Of a DNA stretch of 21,871 nt, positions 1 to 6,161 are shown piece after piece. The translations under genes and the position numbers were made by a program. The stretch is from Anaerolineaceae bacterium UBA5224 (GTDB taxonomy: Bacteria > Chloroflexota > Anaerolineae > Anaerolineales > Anaerolineaceae), in contig DHUW01000037.1 of the NCBI GenBank assembly GCA_002409365.1, positions 477 to 22,347 of the forward strand, given 5' to 3'. The notes beneath the pieces were generated by a model. That model had not been told where the DNA came from, did not search any database, and saw only the letters and a list, made by a program, of their open reading frames with translations. How positions within the stretch are numbered: the first letter of the stretch is position 1; each line of letters begins with the position of its first letter.

Positions 1-330
1 CAGGGTTTCCTGACCCTGACCGGGCAGAATGGAAGTGCTTTCACCTGCAATCTTCTGCATAGTATTCCCCAACAAAAAGTGCAGGTTGCCTTTTTATTAA
101 AACTTCTGCCTATCCTCGACCAGGTCGACCCCAATGCTTCATCAAGCCTTCTCGACCAGGTACAAGCAGATCATCTTCTTATCTCCTACCCATCCAAAAG
201 CCTGGGAGGGCGCTCCAAGGGCATGCAGCAAAACTACGCCGCCCATTTTGAGCGCCTTACCTCGGGCAGAAATTTTCAAATCCGCTCGTTTGAATTCCCG
301 AACGAGACTGTCTACCTGCTGAGACGATGA
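1..330 (+). CDS. FmrO/Rmt-family 16S rRNA methyltransferase, C-terminal part (5' end outside window)
   Basis: The reading frame is open from base 1 to a TGA at 328-330, giving the last 109 residues. It closely follows the C-terminal half of the ArmA/Rmt/FmrO family, SAM-dependent enzymes that make m7G at G1405 of 16S rRNA in the decoding site and so block 4,6-linked aminoglycosides. Visible family motifs are FLLKLLPIL (ArmA has FLLKMLPVL), ISYPSKSLGGRSKGM followed by NY and HFE (ArmA: ISFPIKSLSGKEKGM, NY, WFE), and an ending like NETVYLLRR (ArmA: NELVYI). The SAM-binding N-terminal half is missing only because the window starts here. The stop overlaps the next start (ATGA, 327-330), so it is the upstream member of a translationally coupled operon with a paralogue and an RsmF-like gene. 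The family call is confident; the exact target G1405 and any resistance phenotype are inferred. Confidence 0.85.
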   Translation, partial: QGFLTLTGQNGSAFTCNLLHSIPQQKVQVAFLLKLLPILDQVDPNASSSLLDQVQADHLLISYPSKSLGGRSKGMQQNYAAHFERLTSGRNFQIRSFEFPNETVYLLRR

Positions 331-1157
331 ACAAACCCACCGAAACCGAGATCGAGAAGCTGATTGATTCCGTTCAAAATTCGCACAAATACCGCGAACT
401 GGAATTGCCAGTTGAAATGCTGCGCGATTTGATTTGGGTCAACATCCCAGGCTCGAAGAATCTGGCTGAGTTGAAAACCAATTTCCGGAAAGCATTACAC
501 AACGTGATCGCGCCTTACCTTGAAAATATCGATTACGCCAAGGAGATTCGTTACCTGCAAGCCAATCCGCTCTCACTTAATGATCCTGAACAATTACGGG
601 ACTATTGTTTACAAATGATGGCAAAACACGCCTCTACTAAGGAGAGGATCCCTCACCTTGATGAATTCTTCGATACAATTTTTGAGACTATCGGCACACC
701 AGGCAGCATCCTGGACCTGGCATGTGCCCTGGACCCACTCTGCCTGCCCTGGTTAAGATTGGCACCGGGAGCGTCCTTTAAAGCTTACGATCTCAACGGT
801 CCTCGGATACGTTATCTTCAGACATTCTTCGCCCAGGTTTATCCGGCATACCAGGCAATTCAGCAGGATATCCTCTTGCATCCTCCTGTTGAACCGGCCG
901 ATTGCGCTTTTTTCTTTAAAGAAGCCCATCGCCTGGAAAAAAGACAACCTGGCTCAACCCGTATTTTGCTGGATGCGCTCCATGTCAAAACCATGGTCCT
1001 CAGTCTGCCTGCCATGGATTTGAAAGGTCATCATTCCCTTGAAGACTATCACCGCCACCTGGTGGACAAAACCCTGGAAGGCACAATTTGGCAGCAGGAA
1101 GTCCACCTGGTAGGCAACGAATTGCTCTTTTTTATTCATAAGGAACCTGTCTCATGA
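327..1157 (+). CDS. Divergent second FmrO/Rmt-family methyltransferase paralogue
   Basis: 276 residues, a usual length for ArmA/Rmt enzymes (about 250-280). Family landmarks: the helical N-terminal domain (1-100), STKERIPHLDEFF at 103-115 (ArmA: STNERVATLNDFY), the SAM loop ILDLACALDPL at 128-138 (ArmA: ILDFGCGFNPL), AYDLN at 153-157, and NELLFFIH at 264-271. Several normally conserved positions have changed. The SAM-loop glycines read A-C-A instead of G-C-G. The LLKLLP segment is FFKEAHR (196-202). The S(F/Y)P-KSL-G-KGM motif is reduced to SLPAMDLKGHHSLE (226-239). It may therefore be a weakened, retargeted or non-catalytic partner of the upstream copy. It starts inside the upstream stop codon (ATGA) and ends inside the next start (ATGA, 1154-1157), so all three products are probably made in step. 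Family membership is confident; catalysis is uncertain. Confidence 0.8.
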   Translation: MNKPTETEIEKLIDSVQNSHKYRELELPVEMLRDLIWVNIPGSKNLAELKTNFRKALHNVIAPYLENIDYAKEIRYLQANPLSLNDPEQLRDYCLQMMAKHASTKERIPHLDEFFDTIFETIGTPGSILDLACALDPLCLPWLRLAPGASFKAYDLNGPRIRYLQTFFAQVYPAYQAIQQDILLHPPVEPADCAFFFKEAHRLEKRQPGSTRILLDALHVKTMVLSLPAMDLKGHHSLEDYHRHLVDKTLEGTIWQQEVHLVGNELLFFIHKEPVS

Positions 1158-2677
1158 GCCTATTGGACGAGTTCACTGTTGCCCTCCAGCGCTATCAGCC
1201 ATACCTGGATGAAACTCAATATGCAAATTTGGTTTCAGAATCGGAGCAGATCGCACCTTCAGCGGTGAGATTGAATTTGTTGAAGTTAACCTCACCCCAA
1301 CCCCATCACCTGACAGAAGAACGAAAGTTGTTCAAGGAAGAGGAGGAAAAGGCTGCCACGGACCGTCTTGACTACCTCACCAGTAAGTATGGCTGGACGA
1401 TAAAGCCTTTACCTTTCTCAACTAATTCAATTCAAATCCTCGAAGCTGAGACTTCCCCAAGTCAGACCCACGAATTCCTGCTGGGGCAATATTACCTGCA
1501 GGATGCCGCCTCGATATTACCTGTCTCCCTTTTAAGCCCTTCCGATAAACCCTTGCTCAAACTGGACATGGCTGCCTCCCCTGGAGGGAAAACTACCCAG
1601 ATGATCGATGCCTCGCTGGACCGTGACCTTATGATTGCCAACGACTCAGCTGCTTCGCGACTTTCAGCTCTTCGTACGGTGCTGCAAACCTGGGGCACTG
1701 CTAATTATGCTATCACGAATTACCCGGGCGAACGCTGGGGCGATTGGTTCCCTGAAACCTTCGACCAGATCCTTTTGGATGCGCCATGCAGCATGCAAAG
1801 TTTGAGAACTTCTTCCAGCCATCCCCATCGACCAATCACAGAGGATGAACGCGGTCGTTTAGCCAGCCGGCAGCAAGCCTTGCTTTTTTCTGCAGCCAGG
1901 GCATTGAAAATTGGCGGGGAATTGGTTTATTCCACCTGTACGCTCGCCCCAGAAGAAGATGAAGCGGTTGTTTCAGTTTTGCTCGAAACCTACCCTGGCG
2001 CATTCCGGGTCGATCCTGTTCCTGCTCAAAAATTCGGAGTGTCAGGTTTGATTCAGTTCGAAGGGCGGATTTATCACCCCGATGTTGTTCATTCACTGCG
2101 CATCTGGCCTTTCACCTTCCAGACCAACGGTTTCTTCGCTGTGAAACTAATCAAAAATGCGCCTGTTCCAGGCGAGCCTGTCAGCCCACCATCCAGAGAT
2201 TTCGCTTCGACTGGCTTCAGCCCCCTCTCCGAAAGGCTTTCCAGGGAGTTGAACGATATTATCCAGGAAACCTATGGCTTGGATTTCAACACTGCTATGG
2301 AAGAAATGAACCTTGTGCCTATGCGCAAGGATAATGATATTCAGCTGTTACCCGCGTCTTATCTGCTTCATTTCAAAACACTTCCTTACAATGCGCTCGG
2401 CATGCCCTTGGGTCGCTTTATCCGTGATCAGTTCGAAGTCAGTGTTGATTTTGTGCTGCGTTTTGGATCCCTTTTCTCCAGCAGCACCTGGCAGGTCCCG
2501 GAATATCTGGTGGACAAGTGGATGAAGGGGTTCGATATTCGCGGTATCGACCCGCCTGGCATAAAACCAGGGACAGTCATTGCCATGCGCGATGAAGAGG
2601 GAAACAACCTCGGTGCAGCGAAATATTCCAGCAAGCGCCTGCGAAATTTACTCCCCAACCGGCACATCAGCCATTGA
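1154..2677 (+). CDS. rsmF: RsmF-like 16S rRNA (cytosine-C5)-methyltransferase (NOL1/NOP2/Sun family)
   Basis: 507 residues, close to E. coli RsmF/YebU (about 480), which makes m5C1407 in 16S rRNA. Order: N-terminal RNA-binding region (1-110) with a charged insert near 55-75; Rossmann catalytic domain with SAM motif LDMAASPGGKTTQM (137-150), LLDAPC (207-212) and YSTCTLAPEEDE (259-270); C-terminal PUA-like domain (about 395-507). The two family cysteines are present: C212 in the PC motif and the nucleophile C262 in the TC motif. One oddity is that the usual PCSG reads PCSM, and the following loop is SLRTSSSHP rather than the usual G-x-x-RK type. AAGGA at 1140-1144 can serve as ribosome site, and the start overlaps the previous stop by ATGA. 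Its stop lies five bases from the convergent rsmE stop, with no hairpin terminator visible between them. The target C1407 is inferred from homology. Confidence 0.85.
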   Translation: MSLLDEFTVALQRYQPYLDETQYANLVSESEQIAPSAVRLNLLKLTSPQPHHLTEERKLFKEEEEKAATDRLDYLTSKYGWTIKPLPFSTNSIQILEAETSPSQTHEFLLGQYYLQDAASILPVSLLSPSDKPLLKLDMAASPGGKTTQMIDASLDRDLMIANDSAASRLSALRTVLQTWGTANYAITNYPGERWGDWFPETFDQILLDAPCSMQSLRTSSSHPHRPITEDERGRLASRQQALLFSAARALKIGGELVYSTCTLAPEEDEAVVSVLLETYPGAFRVDPVPAQKFGVSGLIQFEGRIYHPDVVHSLRIWPFTFQTNGFFAVKLIKNAPVPGEPVSPPSRDFASTGFSPLSERLSRELNDIIQETYGLDFNTAMEEMNLVPMRKDNDIQLLPASYLLHFKTLPYNALGMPLGRFIRDQFEVSVDFVLRFGSLFSSSTWQVPEYLVDKWMKGFDIRGIDPPGIKPGTVIAMRDEEGNNLGAAKYSSKRLRNLLPNRHISH

Positions 2678-2682
2678 TGGCT

Positions 2683-3438
2683 TTATCTCATCAGGCTGTC
2701 GCCCAGATTGCGTAAAATGGCGCTGCCGGCAAGGCAGGCTGTTTCCATTCGTAAGATGCTGTTCCCAAAAGAAATTTGTTGAAAGCCGTACTTTTCTGCC
2801 AGGTTGACTTCTTCAGCGCTGAAACCGCCTTCCGGTCCGATCAACAGAACCACCGATCTGTTGCTGCTCCCCATCAGCGGTTCCAGTACATTTGGACCTA
2901 TCCGCTGCACAATCGCTGTGCCTTCCCAGGCAATCAATTTCACGTCATGAGTGCAGGTATGTTTGAGCATTTCTTCGTAAGAAGAAACCTGCATCAAGGT
3001 TGGCAATTTTGCGCGCAGAGATTGTTCACAGGCTTCGCGTGCAATTGCTTCCAGACGATCCTGGCGGGCACGGTTGGTTTTCAGATCTTGCACCAGGGAG
3101 CGGGAGGAGATATAAGGGTAAAAATTCGATATGCCGAGTTCGGTCCCCTTCTGCACGATCCACTCAATCTTTTCACGACGTGAAAGGCTGTATGCCAGGT
3201 GGAGTTGAATAGCCGGTCCATCCCGACCTGGTTGTTTGTCTACAATATGTCCGGTAACCAGGTTTGCAACTGTTCCATCCAGCTGGACCAGGTATTCCCA
3301 ACCTGAATTATCGAGCACAATCACAGCGTCTTTTTTTGGGTCAAGCCGTAGTACCTTGCGTATCTGTTTTGACAGGTCCTCAGGAAATGTGACTGCCCCC
3401 TCAACAATTTGATCTGGGTTTAAAAAGAATCTTTCCAT
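2683..3438 (-). CDS. rsmE: 16S rRNA (uracil-N3)-methyltransferase RsmE
   Basis: 251 residues, the usual RsmE size (about 245). RsmE methylates N3 of U1498 in 16S rRNA, at the base of helix 44 in the decoding centre. The N-terminal PUA-like domain (about 1-70) is followed by a SPOUT (trefoil-knot) domain. Diagnostic segments are EWIVQKGTELGI (92-103), IGPEGGFSAEE (200-210) and the knot signature ILRMETA (228-234), matching the E. coli IGPEGG and ILRTETA elements. It lies 34 bases downstream of coaW on the same strand and is probably cotranscribed with it. No good Shine-Dalgarno sequence is seen before the ATG (AGG is 12 bases away), so translation may depend on the upstream gene or be weak. 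It converges tail to tail with the RsmF-like gene. Confidence 0.95.
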   Translation of the reverse strand: MERFFLNPDQIVEGAVTFPEDLSKQIRKVLRLDPKKDAVIVLDNSGWEYLVQLDGTVANLVTGHIVDKQPGRDGPAIQLHLAYSLSRREKIEWIVQKGTELGISNFYPYISSRSLVQDLKTNRARQDRLEAIAREACEQSLRAKLPTLMQVSSYEEMLKHTCTHDVKLIAWEGTAIVQRIGPNVLEPLMGSSNRSVVLLIGPEGGFSAEEVNLAEKYGFQQISFGNSILRMETACLAGSAILRNLGDSLMR

Positions 3439-3472
3439 TTCGTGATTTTACCTGAAATTACAAGGGATGATG

Positions 3473-4297
3473 TTAAAGTGTTTGATTGCCTATTATACTT
3501 GCCCCGACTGCCGTCGCGAACTCGGCGTGTTCAGGAATTAGAAAAGTAAGATTATACAAATTGGAAAAACCATCGAGCACCTTTTTACCCAGTGGCATCA
3601 GTGAGAGATTGCCCGTGATCACAATCCTATCAAGTCTCTCCAGCCTTGCAGCCAGTACTGAGGCAGTACCAACCGACTGGAACACCAGGTTCACAATCCC
3701 TGCGGCTATGTCCTCCGCCCGGGCTAAATCTTGCAGTTTTCCAAAATTGGACGCTGTTGCATCCGCAGTCAAACCGGGGATTTCTGCCGTGGTGATATCA
3801 CCGATCGTAAGGTCGACCATGCCCAGATCACCCTGGTTTGCCAGCCCAGATATGGTCTCAAACTCCTCGATATTGAGCATTTTTTCAGCCAAACCCTGCA
3901 AGGTGCCTCCACCAACGCCAGAACCAATGATGTGATTAACTTTTTTACCCCTGGCAGCTACGATTGAAGTGCCGGTGCCCATGCTGACGACAATAGCCTC
4001 ATCAAGGTCTGCCAGGTAAAGTCCACCCAGTCCCACGCAATCGAATTCCGGTACGACCAAGGTCCTGCAGTTAAAAAGGTCTCCATCCAATTGGGATGCC
4101 CCTACCCCAGTCGCATGAATTTGGTCTACATCACTCAGGTTTTTGCCAATGACATTCAGAAACTTGCCCAAGCCACCACTGGCGGAGGTGAAGGGATCGC
4201 TCGCCTGCACCCGCACAAAACCGATCAACTCTCTCTTGTCGAAACCAACGATTTTGGTCGTAGTCCCACCGATATCCAATCCAACAATCAAACCCAT
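3473..4297 (-). CDS. coaW: Type II pantothenate kinase
   Basis: 274 residues; Staphylococcus aureus CoaW is 267. It phosphorylates pantothenate with ATP, the first step of coenzyme A synthesis. The type II (eukaryotic-like, Fumble) fold is shown by the actin/hexokinase-type phosphate loop GLDIGGTTTK (6-15), the second phosphate motif MGTGTS (106-111) and the glycine-rich GSGVGGGT (125-132). PEFD at 83-86 carries E84, a candidate for the family's catalytic Glu. AAGGAG (4303-4308 on the minus strand) lies five bases before the ATG and fixes the start. Type II enzymes are usually insensitive to feedback by CoA, unlike type I CoaA; this is family knowledge. The gene leads a two-gene unit with rsmE. 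CoA supply also serves the E1/E2 2-oxoacid dehydrogenase in this window, but nothing shows a direct link. Confidence 0.9.
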   Translation of the reverse strand: MGLIVGLDIGGTTTKIVGFDKRELIGFVRVQASDPFTSASGGLGKFLNVIGKNLSDVDQIHATGVGASQLDGDLFNCRTLVVPEFDCVGLGGLYLADLDEAIVVSMGTGTSIVAARGKKVNHIIGSGVGGGTLQGLAEKMLNIEEFETISGLANQGDLGMVDLTIGDITTAEIPGLTADATASNFGKLQDLARAEDIAAGIVNLVFQSVGTASVLAARLERLDRIVITGNLSLMPLGKKVLDGFSNLYNLTFLIPEHAEFATAVGASIIGNQTL

Positions 4298-4437
4298 TTT
4301 TGCTCCTTATTCGTCATCCTTAAGCTGTGGTCATCTTGAGTTTTCTTTGCATCGCGAAATCACTTCGCAAGATTCCTATAGGTTTTGGGCTCTCAGAATA
4401 ACAGACCTGAAACTCATTTTAGTATAAAATATGCCTT
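4298..4437. promoter_or_regulatory. Divergent gap between coaW and the queuosine-precursor transporter
   Basis: This 140-base gap separates two divergent genes, so it must hold promoters for both. For the plus-strand transporter the best -10 candidate is TATAAA at 4423-4428 (overlapping TAAAAT at 4425-4430). It lies so close to the ATG at 4438 that the transcript would have almost no leader, and no Shine-Dalgarno sequence is visible. No convincing -35 element was found for either gene. The left part carries nested imperfect inverted repeats (4330-4340 with 4392-4402, and GCGAA 4354-4358 with TTCGC 4364-4368). No preQ1 riboswitch motif was recognised. Confidence 0.4.
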
Positions 4438-5175
4438 ATGGAATCAAAAATTGAAATTAATAAAGATAAAGACATCCATTTCAAGTATCTGGAGCTCGTG
4501 ATGGTCGCCTTCACGGTGATCCTGATTTTAAGCAATTTTGCTTCTTCAGCCAAGATCATCGATTGGGGCATCTCTATCGGCAACATCCCCCTGGCTTTCG
4601 ACGCTGGAACTGTTTTCTTCCCTTTTGCTTACATCTTCGGCGATGTGCTCACTGAAGTTTATGGCTATTCCCGTGCCCGCCGGGTCATCTGGGTCGGTTT
4701 CAGCGCTCTAATCTTCACTTTTCTGATGTTCTGGCTCATCAGGGTCCTTCCTGGAGAAACCTCGTGGCAGGCAACTGTAGGTCAGGAAGCTTTTGACTCC
4801 GTCCTGGGTGGAATCAGTTTTGGCGGCATCGTCTTAGCCAGTGTTTTAGGTTATCTGATCGGCTCGTTCTCTAATTCGGTGATCATGGCAGTCATGAAAA
4901 AATTGACCAACGGCAAGCATTTATGGATGCGCACGATCGGCAGCACGATTATTGGCGAATTCCTCGACTCAGCGATCTTTATTGCCATTGCTTCTGCGAC
5001 TGGTGTTTTCCGCTGGGAGTTATTCTGGAGTCTGACCCTGACTAATTACATTTTCAAAGTGACGATTGAGGTTGTGTTCACCCCCGCCACCTATTGGTTG
5101 ACGAAAAGGCTAAAGCGCGCAGAAGGCGTTGATGTCTATTCGGATCTTAAAGATCTGACTCCACTTTCGTTTTAG
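4438..5175 (+). CDS. yhhQ: Queuosine-precursor transporter (YhhQ / VUT family)
   Basis: 245 residues; E. coli YhhQ is 221. The family imports preQ0/preQ1, the 7-deazaguanine precursors of queuosine at the wobble position of tRNAs for Asn, Asp, His and Tyr. A short charged N-terminus (1-15) is followed by about six hydrophobic segments and a basic tail. Family hallmarks are LSNFASSAKI in the first segment, FPFAYIFGDVLTEVYGYSRARR (shown here only as FPFAYIFGDVLTEVYGY, then SRARR), and the late segment with GEFLDSAIFI and KVTIEVVFTP. It probably sits in the inner membrane. The start is the first ATG of the frame; no ribosome site precedes it, and the -10-like TATAAA is only about 10 bases upstream, suggesting a leaderless mRNA. 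The last 29 bases overlap the 3' end of rsmI on the other strand. The family call is strong; the transported species is inferred. Confidence 0.88.
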   Translation: MESKIEINKDKDIHFKYLELVMVAFTVILILSNFASSAKIIDWGISIGNIPLAFDAGTVFFPFAYIFGDVLTEVYGYSRARRVIWVGFSALIFTFLMFWLIRVLPGETSWQATVGQEAFDSVLGGISFGGIVLASVLGYLIGSFSNSVIMAVMKKLTNGKHLWMRTIGSTIIGEFLDSAIFIAIASATGVFRWELFWSLTLTNYIFKVTIEVVFTPATYWLTKRLKRAEGVDVYSDLKDLTPLSF

Positions 5176-5845
5176 GCTCTTTCCGCAGACCTTCTATACT
5201 GACCACATACTCTCCACGGATCTTTTCAGTGGAGAGTTTTTCAATGATTTCAGATAGCCTTCCCCGGTAATGAGTCTCAAACTTTTTGGTGAGATCGTTG
5301 GCAACCACTGCATTTCGATCACCTAAAACCTCCAGGCAATTGTTCAGGAATGCGAGTAAACGATAAGGACTTTCGTAAAACACAAGCGTATGCGGCGATT
5401 CAGCTTCCATGGCAATGAACCGTTTTCGCGGTCCTTCTTTGTTTGGCGGGAAACCTTTAAAAGTGAAGGAGTGTAAAGGGAGGTCTGCCAGGGTGAGTGC
5501 GGTGATAACCGCCGAAGGACCCGGAATGGACTGCACTTCGATTCCTGCCTGCAAGGCTTCGTGTGTCAGCAGGTATCCCGGATCGGAGATACCCGGTGTG
5601 CCCGCATCGGTCACCAGTGCGATTGTCTCGCCTTTTTCCAACCGCTCCAACAGTTTGGGAACTACTTTTCTTTCGTTATAGTTGTTCAAAGCGGTTTGCG
5701 GTTTGGAGATTTCGTAATGCTTGAGAAGTACACTGGTTTTCCGGGAGTCTTCACTGGCGATCAGGTCTGCACTCTTTAAGATTTCGACTGCCCGGAAAGT
5801 CATATCGCCTAAATTGCCAATGGGGGTTGCTACAAGGTAAAGCAT
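5147..5845 (-). CDS. rsmI: 16S rRNA (cytidine-2'-O)-methyltransferase RsmI
   Basis: 232 residues of the tetrapyrrole-methylase fold. RsmI methylates the ribose of C1402 in 16S rRNA, in the P-site part of the decoding centre. Seen: LYLVATPIGNLGDMTFRA at the N-terminus, ASEDSRKT, VTDAGTPGISDPG, IPGPSA, and VFYESPYRL in the second half, all diagnostic. E. coli RsmI has about 286 residues; this protein stops soon after the core (GEYVVSIEGL and a short charged tail) and appears to lack the C-terminal helix-turn-helix extension. AAGGAG (5853-5858, minus strand) lies seven bases before the ATG and supports the start. The 3' end overlaps the transporter gene on the opposite strand by 29 bases. Confidence 0.95.
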   Translation of the reverse strand: MLYLVATPIGNLGDMTFRAVEILKSADLIASEDSRKTSVLLKHYEISKPQTALNNYNERKVVPKLLERLEKGETIALVTDAGTPGISDPGYLLTHEALQAGIEVQSIPGPSAVITALTLADLPLHSFTFKGFPPNKEGPRKRFIAMEAESPHTLVFYESPYRLLAFLNNCLEVLGDRNAVVANDLTKKFETHYRGRLSEIIEKLSTEKIRGEYVVSIEGLRKEPKTKVESDL

Positions 5846-5852
5846 CTGGTTT

Positions 5853-5870
5853 CTCCTTGGCTCAATTATA
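5853..5870 (-). promoter_or_regulatory. Putative -10 box and ribosome site of rsmI
   Basis: On the minus strand a perfect TATAAT (5865-5870) is followed within six bases by AAGGAG (5853-5858), then seven bases to the rsmI ATG. A transcript started from this -10 box would have a leader of only about 13-15 bases. No convincing -35 hexamer is visible at the right distance, so the promoter call is tentative; the ribosome site is solid. Confidence 0.45.
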
Positions 5871-6161
5871 CGTTAGTCCCCAGTCACTACGAGGTACTTT
5901 GCTATGGAAAACCGGGTAACTGCGAGACCCTTTTACCATCAGACATTTTATGAACCGGTTATCAGTTGTTTGGCAAAGGGTTGTGGCAGTCTGCGTTAAA
6001 GCGAGTCGGGTTACGCATAAGTCGAGCATTGATAAGCCTTACTGGGACCATCAAAACACCGATTTCAGTATCACTACTCTTAACTTGAGCCCGTTATACC
6101 TAACCCTTTTGCACGATGACTACGTGATAGAATTTCGTAAACTACGAAGAAGGTTTACAAA
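5871..6161 (+). promoter_or_regulatory. Gene-free region with a perfect dyad before the 6162 gene
   Basis: About 290 bases between two divergent genes with no convincing coding sequence; the 118-codon frame at 5950 has no ribosome site and no recognisable protein character. The clearest element is a perfect inverted repeat, TTCGTA (6134-6139), AAC, TACGAA (6143-6148). It lies just after a -10-like TAGAAT (6128-6133) and its right arm touches the ribosome site GAAGAAGG (6146-6153) of the next gene, a position suited to an operator or an mRNA hairpin. No good -35 element was found. Nothing recognisable was seen in 5880-6100. Confidence 0.4.

Noticed and set aside
4298..4437. preQ1 riboswitch before the queuosine-precursor transporter
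   Set aside because: No preQ1-I or preQ1-II hairpin and conserved tail could be found, and the likely mRNA start leaves no room for a leader.
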